This document shows positions 35,033 through 43,419 of a stretch of 50,069 bases of DNA, piece by piece. The first letter of the stretch is position 1. Each line of letters begins with the position of its first letter. The notes under the pieces were generated by a model. It did not search any database and had not been told where the DNA came from. It was given only the letters and a program-made list of their open reading frames with translations. The DNA is taken from contig CAYQBA010000006.1 in the NCBI GenBank assembly GCA_964415605.1, forward strand, positions 1 through 50,069, written 5' to 3'. The translations under genes and the position numbers were made by a program. Source of the DNA: UCB3 sp964415605 (GTDB lineage Bacteria; Chloroflexota; Anaerolineae; Epilineales; Epilineaceae).

Positions 35033-35548
35033 TTACTTGGGCGCTTCGACCAACAGCGTGAAGTCGATGCCTTCGTCGAGGTCGAACACCACCGTCGCGC
35101 TGCGCTTCTGGCCGACCGACGCGTGCCGCGCGCTCAACGCCTTGGTGTGGACGAAGACCAACGCGCCGTCGCGATCCTCGGGCTCGCCCCAACCCGCCGC
35201 CGGCCAGTGCTCGGCGAACCAGGCGGACAGGGCCTCGGCGTCGACGTCGGCGATCCGGTAGTCGGCACGGGCATCGGTGTCGTCGGTGGCGGCCGTGATC
35301 TCGATCAGCTCGGCGCCGGCGGGCACGACGATGCCCTCGATGCCCTCCGCCGGAACCACCGCCAGCGGGTCGATCGCGGTGGGCGTGGCGGTGCGCGGGA
35401 CGCGCGCGACGATCGTGGGCGGCGGCACCCGCGTGGCGTCCGCGGCGGGGCCGGGGTCGGACGGCGCCGACGGGGTGCCGCCGCAGCCGGCGGTCCCGCC
35501 GAGCAAGGCGACGCAGGCGGCGATGACGACGAGCGAACCGTTGCGCAT
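35033..35548 (-). CDS. Putative lipoprotein of unknown function
   Basis: 171 residues from ATG 35548; a TTG four codons earlier is possible. Signal MRNGSLVVIAACVALLGGTAG, then Cys: GTAGC acts as a relaxed lipobox. A Pro/Ala/Thr-rich tether (about 25-65) is followed by a globular domain of about 105 residues with IEITAATDDTDARADYRIAD, LSAWFAEHWPAAGW and ATVVFDLDEGIDFTLLVEA. The alternation of strands and an amphipathic Ala/Trp helix resembles small alpha-beta lipoprotein domains. No enzyme motif was seen. Expected on the outer face of the membrane. Confidence 0.75.
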   Translation of the reverse strand: MRNGSLVVIAACVALLGGTAGCGGTPSAPSDPGPAADATRVPPPTIVARVPRTATPTAIDPLAVVPAEGIEGIVVPAGAELIEITAATDDTDARADYRIADVDAEALSAWFAEHWPAAGWGEPEDRDGALVFVHTKALSARHASVGQKRSATVVFDLDEGIDFTLLVEAPK

Positions 35549-35688
35549 GATGGGTGGCAATCCTGAGTGTCGGGGTCACGCCATCGGCGGTGGGATGACG
35601 CGGTTCGGATGACAAGGCCGCCGGTGCGGGCATCAGTATACCAAACCGCGCCGGCGGCCGCGGAATCGCCGCGTGGCGTGCCCGGGCT

Positions 35689-35742
35689 CTAATGCGGTTC
35701 TAGCGGCCGGCTAGCGTGGCGCTAACGCGGGCCGAATATCAT
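35689..35742 (+). promoter_or_regulatory. Four hexamers at 11-bp spacing and -10 of hsp20
   Basis: CTAATG (35689), CTAGCG (35700), CTAGCG (35711) and CTAACG (35722) start exactly 11 bp apart. A TATCAT -10 candidate (35737-35742) follows 9 bp after the last, with no -35 hexamer. This is the geometry of an activator array of the PhoB/OmpR type replacing the -35. Two CTAGCG at 11-bp spacing recur at 39097-39113. The regulator is inferred, not shown. Confidence 0.6.
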
Positions 35743-35822
35743 CCTCGCCAGAACATGAACGCCCGTGTGGGCGCCTCGACAGCACCGAGCGCCACCCATC
35801 CCATCGTTGAAGGAGACCCAGC

Positions 35823-36269
35823 ATGACCACCAAGATCCGCCTGTTCGACCCGATGCGCGATTTCGTCTCGCTGCGCGAGGCAATGGATCGCCTGGTCGAG
35901 GACAGCTTCGTGCGCACGCCGCGCGGCGCGAACGGCGCCAACGGCCAGTTCCGCCCGGCGGCCGACGCCTGGGAGTCCGAGGACGCGGTCGTGATCGAGC
36001 TGTCGCTGCCGGGCGCCAGCCCCGACGATGTCGAGATCACCTACGAGCAGGACACCCTCGTCATCGGCGGCAGCGTGCCGGTCCGCGACGACGCCCACAC
36101 CTACGTGCTCGCCGAGCGCGCCCGCGGCCCCTTCCAGCGGCGCTTCACGCTGAACACGTCGATCGACGTCGACAAGGCCGAGGCGTCGTTCCACAACGGC
36201 GTGCTGACGCTGCGCCTGCCGAAGAGCGAGGCCATCAAGCCGCGCAAGATCAACGTGCGCGTGAACTGA
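35823..36269 (+). CDS. Hsp20/alpha-crystallin small heat-shock protein
   Basis: 148 residues. Short N-terminal arm (PMRDFVSLREAMDRLVEDSF), alpha-crystallin domain (about 42-140; AWESEDAVVIELSLPGASPDDVEI, FQRRFTLN, ASFHNGVLTLRLPK) with the characteristic GVLTLRLPK strand, and a short C-terminal tail (KPRKINVRVN) whose INV may serve as the IxI-type anchor. AAGGAG lies ten bases before the ATG. It is an ATP-independent holdase that keeps unfolded proteins soluble. The upstream hexamer array and a DnaJ-family gene with the same hexamers 3 kb away argue for shared stress control. Confidence 0.96.
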   Translation: MTTKIRLFDPMRDFVSLREAMDRLVEDSFVRTPRGANGANGQFRPAADAWESEDAVVIELSLPGASPDDVEITYEQDTLVIGGSVPVRDDAHTYVLAERARGPFQRRFTLNTSIDVDKAEASFHNGVLTLRLPKSEAIKPRKINVRVN

Positions 36270-36291
36270 CCGACGCCGGTTGGCAAGACGA

Positions 36292-36323
36292 GCGGGGGAG
36301 GCGGCGTGCGCCGCCTCCCCCGC
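36292..36323. terminator. Bidirectional terminator between hsp20 and the response regulator gene
   Basis: Perfect 14-bp stem (36292-36305 with 36310-36323; GCGGGGGAGGCGGC and its complement), 4-nt loop, between convergent stops at 36269 and 36330. Confidence 0.75.
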
Positions 36324-36329
36324 CGTCGT

Positions 36330-37114
<785 letters not shown>

Positions 37115-37118
<4 letters not shown>

Positions 37119-39001
37119 GTCGGCGCCTCGTCGGCGGCCGCGCCCTCGGGCGCCGGTCGCCCGTCGCGGCCCGCGTCCGGGCCGGGCTCGGGTGTACGCG
37201 CCGGGGCCGCCGGGGGCGGCGCATCGGACGCCCAGGCGGGCAGCGTGACCGTGAACGTGCTGCCGCGGCCCGGCTCGCTCGCCAGATCCACCCGCCCCCC
37301 ATGCGCTTCGACGATCGCGCGCGTCATGTAGAGCCCCAGCCCGGCCCCGCCGCCGCCGGGCGTGGCGCGCTCGAAGCGTTCGAACACCCGGGCCTGGTCG
37401 GTCGGCGCGATGCCGCTGCCGTGGTCGCGAACCTCGACCTGCACGCGCCGGCCGCCGTCGACCGCGGCCACCCGCGCCTCCACCGCGCTGCCCGGGGGCG
37501 AGTAGGCCACGGCGTTGGCCAGCAGGTTCTGCAGCACCTCGTGGATGCGCAGGGGATCGGCGTGCACCGGCGGCAGGTCGACGGCGACGTCCAGCGACCA
37601 CGGTCGACCGGGATGCGCGCCGCGGAACGCCTCGACCACCCGCCGGACCTCGGTCGCGAGGTCGACGACGTGGCGGTCGAGCCGGAGCGCGCCGGACTGC
37701 AGCCGCGCCGCCTCGAGGAGCTGGTCGACCATGCGCGTCATGTGCCCGGTCTCGTCGAGGATGACGTCGATGGCCTCGCCCGCCAGCGCGTCGTCGGACC
37801 GGATGTGCGGGTGGCGCAGCGTCTCGGCGAAGCCGCGGATCAGCGACAGCGGCGTCTTGAGCGCGTGCGACAGCCCGGCCAGGAACGCGCGCTTGGCGTC
37901 CTCGGCCTCCTTGTAGCCGGTGAGGTCCACCACGTCGGCGACGTACCCCGCCGGGTCGCCGTGCGGGCTCGGCAATGCGGTCAGCGTGAGCTGCACCCAG
38001 GCCCCGGGCGGCCCGCCGCCGGCCCGGCGGACGAAGCCGTGCACGCTGGCCGTCCCGCCCGCCCCGACCGGCAGGGCGACGTCGACGGGGTGCCCCTGCG
38101 GGTCCACCAGCGGCAGGCTGGCGCGGATGTCGCGCCCCGTGAGGTCGGCCCCCGGCTGCCCGGCCAGCAGCGCCGCCGTGGGGTTGTGGGCGCGGATGGA
38201 CCCATCGGGCGCCACCAGGAGGCTGCCCGCTGGGCTGAACTCGACCAGCGCGCTGAGCCGCCGCTCCCGCGCCTGCAGCCGGGCGTGGGCGTCGGCGTTG
38301 TGGATGGCGACCGCCGCCTGGTCGGCAAACGTCTGGAGCAGCTGGCCGTCCAGCGGCGTGAAGGCCGCCGCGCCCTCCGAGCGGAAGACGAAGATGCGCC
38401 CGATGATGCTGTCGCCGATCTGGAGCGGCAGCGCGAGCGCCTGCCGCCCCACCTCCGAGCCCGACCCGAGCTCGACCACGGCCACGTCGGTCCCGGCCGC
38501 GGCGGTTGCCAGCCGCGCGAGCGGCGCCGCCGCGGCGGGGTCGGGAAGCCGCATGAGGTCGTGGCGGGTCGCGGTCGAGGCGATCTGCCCGCCGCCGCCG
38601 GCAGGCGGGGCGGGGTCGAGGCCGGGGGATGGCGGCGCCTTCGCGCGGTCCGCGCCGATGCCCGCGGTCATAGACTGCCCCTGCGCGGCCGGCGCGGGCA
38701 AGTCCGCCGTCTCCGGCGCCGCCGGGTCGAGCAACGGGTGCAGGTGGTGCTGGAAGCGCTCCTCGAGCTGGAAGCTGGCCGCCACCTGCAGCTCGCCGTC
38801 GGGCTGGCGCAGGGCGATCGCCCCCGCCTGCCCGCCCGTCATGGCCACGGCGGCCCGGATCACACGCCCGAGCACCTGCGGCAGGTCCAGGTCGGCGTTC
38901 AACGCCCGGGCGACCGACAACAGGTAGTCGCGTTGACGCACCCGCGGGTCGGGGGCGGGGTCGGGGGCCGGCAGGGCGGTCGGGGTCATCGCGGTCGACA
39001 T
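37115..39001 (-). CDS. Cytoplasmic sensor histidine kinase with GAF and PAS domains
   Basis: 628 residues from ATG 39001, no membrane segment. GAF-like domain from about 30 to 290 (RDYLLSVARALNADLDLPQV, then LALPLQIGDSIIGRIFVF), interrupted by a Pro/Ala/Gly-rich insertion of about 60 residues near 105-165. A PAS domain follows (SALVEFSPAGSLLVAPDGSI, about 307-410). HisKA has LAGLSHALKTPLSLIRGF with the phospho-His; HATPase has the N box (LQNLLANAVAYSPPG), G1 (DHGSGI) and G2 (GAGLGLYM). The C-terminal 40 residues are Pro/Ala-rich. It partners the overlapping regulator. GAF and PAS imply an intracellular cue such as redox, a ligand or light; none can be chosen from sequence. Confidence 0.95.
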
Positions 39002-39085
39002 GGGCGTTCCTGGCTCGCCGCCGGGCCGTCCGGGGGAGCCGCGCGCCGCAAGCTTACGGCAACGCGGCGCGGCGGGCAACCCAGG

Positions 39086-39151
39086 GAAAGCGCTTTCTAG
39101 CGCATGTCTAGCGCCGCCGGCGGCTTGCTCGCGGCGGGCGGGGCGTACAAT
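39086..39151. promoter_or_regulatory. Divergent control region between kinase operon and DnaJ-family gene
   Basis: Holds the palindrome GAAAGCGCTTTC (39086-39097), then CTAGCG at 39097 and 39108 (11 bp apart), as in the hsp20 array. A plus-strand promoter candidate follows: TTGCTC (39125-39130), 15 bp, TACAAT (39146-39151). Placement fits regulation of both the divergent kinase operon and the DnaJ-family gene. Confidence 0.55.
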
Positions 39152-39176
39152 CAAGGGCGCGAGGAATCGAGCCATC

Positions 39177-40121
39177 GTGGAATACCGCGACTACTACCAG
39201 GTGCTCGGCGTGCCACGGGACGCCGACGAGAAGGCGATCAAGCGGGCGTACCGGCGGCTGGCGCGCCAGTATCACCCCGACCACAACCCGGGAGACGCCT
39301 CGGCCGAGACGCGCTTCAAGGCGGTCACCGAGGCCTACGAGGTGCTCGGCGACCCCGACAAGCGCGCCAAGTACGACCGCTTCGGCCAGGCCTGGCACCA
39401 CCACCAGCAAGGCGGCGGCGGGGGCTTCGACTGGGGCGCGTGGGCGCCCCGGGGCGCCGCGCCGGGGGGCGGGCGCACCTACACCGTCGACGACCTCGAG
39501 GGGCTCTTCGGCGGCCGCGGCGGCGGCGGAGGCGGCTTCTCGGACTTCTTCGACGCCCTCTTCGGCGGCGGGCGGCGCCAGGCGCCCGGCCAGCAGCGCG
39601 TGGCGGCCCGCGGCCAGGACATCGAGCAGCCGGTGACGGTCTCGCTCTACGAGGCCTTTGCCGGCACGACGCGGCGGCTGGTCAAGGATGACCGGCGGCT
39701 GGACGTCCGCGTCCCGCCGGGCGTGCGCACCGGGTCGCGGATCCGCGTGCGCGGCGAGGGCATGCCGGGCGCGGGCGGGCCGCCGGGCGACATCCTGCTC
39801 GTCGTCGAGGTCGAGCCCGACCCCCGCTTCGAGCGCGACGGCGACGACCTCCACACCACCGTCGCCGTGCCGTTGACGACGGCGGTCCTCGGCGGCGAGG
39901 CCCGCGTGCCCACGCTGGCTGGCGACATCACGCTCACCATCCCGCCCGGGACGCAAAACGGACGGCGCTTCCGGCTGCGCGGCAAGGGCATGCCCCGGCT
40001 CAAGGACCCCGCGCAGCACGGCGACCTCTTCGCCCAGGTCGACGTCCGCTTGCCGGCCGACCTCGGGCCGGAGGAGATCGCGCTGTTCGAGCAGCTGCGC
40101 GTGCTGCGGCCCGGCGCGTAG
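39177..40121 (+). CDS. DnaJ-family co-chaperone without zinc domain (CbpA-like)
   Basis: 314 residues from GTG 39177; the longer ATG frame crosses the promoter and is rejected. J domain at 2-68 (YYQVLGVPRDADEKAIKRAY, with HPD in QYHPDHNPGD). A Gly-rich region at about 75-125 (DFFDALFGGG) follows. There is no CxxCxGxG zinc region. Two C-terminal substrate-binding beta domains are present (IEQPVTVSLYEAFAGTTRRL, PPGVRTGSRIRVRGEGMPG, GGEARVPTLAGDITLTIPPG, RLRGKGMP). This is a type II/CbpA layout that stimulates DnaK. No dnaK or grpE is here. The upstream hexamers link it to hsp20. Confidence 0.94.
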   Translation: MEYRDYYQVLGVPRDADEKAIKRAYRRLARQYHPDHNPGDASAETRFKAVTEAYEVLGDPDKRAKYDRFGQAWHHHQQGGGGGFDWGAWAPRGAAPGGGRTYTVDDLEGLFGGRGGGGGGFSDFFDALFGGGRRQAPGQQRVAARGQDIEQPVTVSLYEAFAGTTRRLVKDDRRLDVRVPPGVRTGSRIRVRGEGMPGAGGPPGDILLVVEVEPDPRFERDGDDLHTTVAVPLTTAVLGGEARVPTLAGDITLTIPPGTQNGRRFRLRGKGMPRLKDPAQHGDLFAQVDVRLPADLGPEEIALFEQLRVLRPGA

Positions 40122-40257
40122 GGCAAGCCGGCCGGCGATCCGCCATTTCGCCTAGAGGACATTGCCGGTTTGGCCCTGGCCACCGGAGCGATCCTCGGTT
40201 ACACTCTGCCGGGCGCCCGCGTGCGGCGCTCGCCTCGTGTGACCAAGGAGGACTCCC

Positions 40258-40416
40258 TTGACCGATCGCAACCCCACGCCGGCGCACGGCGCCGGCCCGC
40301 TCGCGCCTGACGACGGCTACCCGCTGCGCGGGACCGTCGTGCTGACGCTGCTCTACCTGCTCCTCACCATCGTTGCCTGGGCGTACGTGTACTTCGTCAT
40401 GGTCGGGCGGGCCTGA
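40258..40416 (+). CDS. ba3-type cytochrome c oxidase subunit IIa (single-helix protein)
   Basis: 52 residues from TTG 40258, with AAGGAGG six bases upstream, a very strong ribosome site that decides the start. N-terminal 25 residues are soluble (TDRNPTPAHGAGPLAPDDGY), then one helix (TVVLTLLYLLLTIVAWAYVYF) and a short end MVGRA. Size, single helix and place just before subunits II and I match the small subunit IIa of Thermus-type ba3 oxidase. It is 12 bp before the subunit II gene. Confidence 0.85.
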   Translation: MTDRNPTPAHGAGPLAPDDGYPLRGTVVLTLLYLLLTIVAWAYVYFVMVGRA

Positions 40417-40428
40417 GGCGGCGCGGCG

Positions 40429-40971
40429 ATGAAGATCGACACCTACGAAAAGCTCTTCCTCGGGCTGACGGTCGTGGCGCTGGCATGCTTCATGGGCGCG
40501 CTGGCGGCCGCGGTCAACCGCCACGGCATCAGCCTGCCGCACCCGACGGCGCGCGTCGACCCCGCCGCGCTGCGTGCCGCCCCGCCCGCGCCCTTCGACC
40601 AGCTCGGGCTGGTCGACAAGGGCGGCGGCGCCTACGACCTCAACCTGCTGGCCGCCATGTGGCAGTACGAGCCGTTCTTCCCGGACAAGATGGAGGAGGG
40701 CGTGCACGTGCCCGCCGGCGCGACCGTGACGTTCAACGTCAGCTCGCCGGACGTGATCCACGGCTTCAAGATCAAGGACACCAACGTCAACATCATGGTC
40801 ATCCCCGGCCAGGTCAGCACCGTCACGCACACGTTCGACGCGCCCGGCGAGTACACCGTGCTGTGCCACGAGTACTGCGGGGCCGGACACCACCGGATGT
40901 ACCTCAAGCTCCACGTGGATCCGCCCGCGGCGGCGGCGGGCGACGCCCGCCAGGCGGGAGGTGAGTCATGA
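40429..40971 (+). CDS. cbaB: ba3-type cytochrome c oxidase subunit II (CuA)
   Basis: 180 residues: one N-terminal helix (about 8-29), a Pro/Ala linker, then a cupredoxin domain. CuA ligands are visible: H111 in VIHGF, C146, E148, C150, H154 and M157 in CHEYCGAGHHRM. It accepts electrons from cytochrome c or a copper protein on the outside and passes them to heme in subunit I. There is only one helix, where aa3 subunit II has two; the missing helix is supplied by subunit IIa encoded just upstream. Its TGA overlaps the subunit I ATG (ATGA). Confidence 0.95.
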   Translation: MKIDTYEKLFLGLTVVALACFMGALAAAVNRHGISLPHPTARVDPAALRAAPPAPFDQLGLVDKGGGAYDLNLLAAMWQYEPFFPDKMEEGVHVPAGATVTFNVSSPDVIHGFKIKDTNVNIMVIPGQVSTVTHTFDAPGEYTVLCHEYCGAGHHRMYLKLHVDPPAAAAGDARQAGGES

Positions 40972-42623
40972 CCACGGCCACCGCCTTCACCTTGCCTCGG
41001 CAGGACCAGCGGTACATGCTCTGGCAGGTCTACCTCGGCCTCGCGGTGTTCATGTGGGGCATCTTCGCCGGGCTCGCCCAGGCCCTGGACCGCGTGCTGC
41101 CGGCCACGAGCACGTTGTGGAAGTTCTTCCCCGGGCAGGAGACCTACTACCAGGGACTGACGGCGCACGGCGTGTTCCTCGCCATCGGGTTCACGTTCGC
41201 GTTCTCCAACGGCTTCATGCTCTTGGTGGTGGCACGCTCGTTTGAGAGGGCACCCAACCGCGCGGTCACCGCGGCGTCGTTCTGGTGCATGGCCGTCGGC
41301 GCCGTGCTGGTGGCCGGGACCATCATCCTCGGCAAGGCCAACGTGCTGTTCACGGCCTACCCGCCGCTCATGGCGCACCCCTTGTTCTACGTCGGCCTCG
41401 TGCTCGTGGTGGTCAGCACCTGGCTGACCGGTCTGGGCGGCGCGCTGATGTACCGGGGCTGGCGGCGCGACCACCCCGGCGCGCGCACGCCGCTCCAGGC
41501 GTTCGCGTTCCTCGCCACGTACGCGATGTGGTTCATCGCCTCGCTCGGCGTGGCCGTCGAGGTGCTCGGCCTGCTCCTGCCGTGGTCGCTCGGGCTGTTC
41601 GACAAGATCGACCCGCAGCTTGCCCGATCGCTGTTCTGGTTCAGCGGGCACCCGATCGTGTACTTCTGGCTCCTGCCGGCGTACCTGAGCTGGTACACGA
41701 TGATCCCGCGCCAGGTCGGCGGCAAGCTGCTCAGCGACCCGCTGACGCGGCTGGTGTTCCTGCTGTTCCTGCTGCTGTCCACGCCGACCGGGCTGCACCA
41801 CCAGTACACCGACCCCGGCATCGACACCTGGCTCAAGAACATCCACCTCGTCGCGACGATGGCGGTGTTCTTCCCGAGCATGATCACGGCCTTCAGCGTG
41901 TGCGCGGCGCTGGAGTCCGGCGGGCGGGCGCGCGGCGGGCGCGGGTGGTTCGGGTGGATCCGCAAGCTGCCGTGGGACGACCCGAGCGTGACGGCGCAGA
42001 TCCTGGCGATGATCGGCTTCACGCTCGGCGGGCTGAGCGGCCTCGTCAACGCCAGCTACGTGATGAACCTCGTCGTGCACAACACAGCGTGGATGCCGGG
42101 CCACTTCCACCTGACGGTCGGCACCGGCGTGGCGCTGTCGTTCATGGGCATCAGCTACTGGCTGATCCCGCACCTGACCGGGCGCGGCCTGGTCTGGCGG
42201 CGGGCGGCGGTGGTCCAGGCCTGGTTGTGGCTGATCGGCGTGTTCACGTTCTCGCGCGGCCAGATGGCCGGCGGTCTGGAGAGCCTGCCGCGCCGCATGA
42301 GCGTGTCGCAGATGACCTACGGCGCCGACAACCCGGCGTGGCAGGTATCGCACCTGCTCACCGGCATCGGCGGCACGATCATGTTCATCTCCGGCCTGAC
42401 GTTCGGGCTGATCATCCTGTGGACCGTGCTGCGCGGCCCGGCCATCGCGCCGGTCGCCATGCCGGTCGCCGACGCGATGGTGCACGGGCCGGACGAGGGC
42501 TGGCCGGTGCTCGAGCGCTGGCCGGTGTGGATCGGGCTGGCGGTGGTGCTGATCCTGCTCGCCTGGGGGCCGTTCTTCCTCACGTACGAGTGGAACATGG
42601 TGTCCACCGGTGTGATGCCCTGA
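40968..42623 (+). CDS. cbaA: ba3-type heme-copper oxidase subunit I
   Basis: 551 residues, about 13 helices, B-type heme-copper oxidase. Ligands in order: low-spin heme His in LTAHGVFLAIGF; CuB His with the crosslinking Tyr in SGHPIVYFWLLPAY; the His pair in GLHHQYTDP; and the high-spin and low-spin heme His in NTAWMPGHFHLTVGTG. It reduces oxygen to water and pumps protons, with high oxygen affinity typical of this group. No subunit III, cytochrome c, SCO or heme A synthase gene is in the window. Two hairpins follow the stop. Confidence 0.96.
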   Translation: MTTATAFTLPRQDQRYMLWQVYLGLAVFMWGIFAGLAQALDRVLPATSTLWKFFPGQETYYQGLTAHGVFLAIGFTFAFSNGFMLLVVARSFERAPNRAVTAASFWCMAVGAVLVAGTIILGKANVLFTAYPPLMAHPLFYVGLVLVVVSTWLTGLGGALMYRGWRRDHPGARTPLQAFAFLATYAMWFIASLGVAVEVLGLLLPWSLGLFDKIDPQLARSLFWFSGHPIVYFWLLPAYLSWYTMIPRQVGGKLLSDPLTRLVFLLFLLLSTPTGLHHQYTDPGIDTWLKNIHLVATMAVFFPSMITAFSVCAALESGGRARGGRGWFGWIRKLPWDDPSVTAQILAMIGFTLGGLSGLVNASYVMNLVVHNTAWMPGHFHLTVGTGVALSFMGISYWLIPHLTGRGLVWRRAAVVQAWLWLIGVFTFSRGQMAGGLESLPRRMSVSQMTYGADNPAWQVSHLLTGIGGTIMFISGLTFGLIILWTVLRGPAIAPVAMPVADAMVHGPDEGWPVLERWPVWIGLAVVLILLAWGPFFLTYEWNMVSTGVMP

Positions 42624-42630
42624 CGGCACG

Positions 42631-42703
42631 GCGGTCGGCCCGACCGCCGCGCGCAAGCGATGACCCCGCGGGGCTCCCGGACGTCCGGAGCCCCGTGGGG
42701 TCA
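42631..42703. terminator. Double hairpin between the oxidase operon and pcm
   Basis: First stem GCGGTCG/CGACCGC (42631-42637, 42641-42647). Second, a 17-bp stem (42661-42677 with 42687-42703, one G-U pair) with a 9-nt loop. They lie between convergent genes ending at 42623 and 42718 and probably terminate both. Confidence 0.75.
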
Positions 42704-42717
42704 TCTGTGTTGGCGGC

Positions 42718-43398
42718 CTACCATCCCGCGGCCCCGTCGTCCGGCCAGCCCTCGGCGCCGACAAGCGGCACGAACCGGACCGGCCCGAAGTCCTCCATGG
42801 TGAACGCACCGCCCGCCGTCCGCGTCACCCGCACCAGCGCCTGCTCGTCGACGGTCGCCCCAACGGGCATGACGAGGCGTCCCCCGACCGCCAGCTGCGC
42901 CTTGAGCGTCTCCGGCACCACGGGACCGCCGGCGGTGACGACGATGGCGTCGTACGGCGCGTGCTCCGGCCACCCCAGCGTCCCGTCTCCGCAGCGGACG
43001 TGGACGCGCGCCAGGCCCAGCGCGGCCAGCCGCTCGGCGGCCCCGGCGGCCAGCTCGGGCTGGCGCTCGACGCTGTAGACCGCGCCGGCCAGGTGCGCCA
43101 GGATCGCCGCCGCATAGCCCGAGCCCGTGCCGATCTCGAGCACCCGGTCGCCGGGGGCGAGGCGGAGGAGGTCGGCCATCACGGCCACCACGTAGGGCTG
43201 CGAGATGGTCTGGCCGCCGCCGATCGGCAGCGGCTGGTCGAGGTAAGCCCATTCGGCCAGCACGGGGTCGACGAACCGCTCGCGCGGGACGGCCAGGAAC
43301 GCGCGCAGCAGGCGCGGGTCGTCCAGCCCCCGGCCGGCGATCTGGGTCCGCACCATCTCCGTCCGCTGCCGGTCGAGCGACCGGTCGGCGTCAGCCAC
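42718..43398 (-). CDS. pcm: Protein-L-isoaspartate O-methyltransferase
   Basis: 226 residues. Family marks: the N-terminal RTQIAGRGLDDPRLLRAFLAVPRE, LPIGGGQTISQPYVVAVMADLL and motif I VLEIGTGSGYAAAILA, then DAIVVTAGGPVVPETLKAQL and GGRLVMPVG. It methylates damaged L-isoaspartyl residues to start their repair. The usual PIGHGQTIS is PIGGGQTIS here. It follows potD by 21 bp and so is probably the last gene of the polyamine operon. Confidence 0.95.
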   Translation of the reverse strand: MADADRSLDRQRTEMVRTQIAGRGLDDPRLLRAFLAVPRERFVDPVLAEWAYLDQPLPIGGGQTISQPYVVAVMADLLRLAPGDRVLEIGTGSGYAAAILAHLAGAVYSVERQPELAAGAAERLAALGLARVHVRCGDGTLGWPEHAPYDAIVVTAGGPVVPETLKAQLAVGGRLVMPVGATVDEQALVRVTRTAGGAFTMEDFGPVRFVPLVGAEGWPDDGAAGW

Positions 43399-43419
43399 CG
43401 CACCGCCCCGCCCAGGCGC

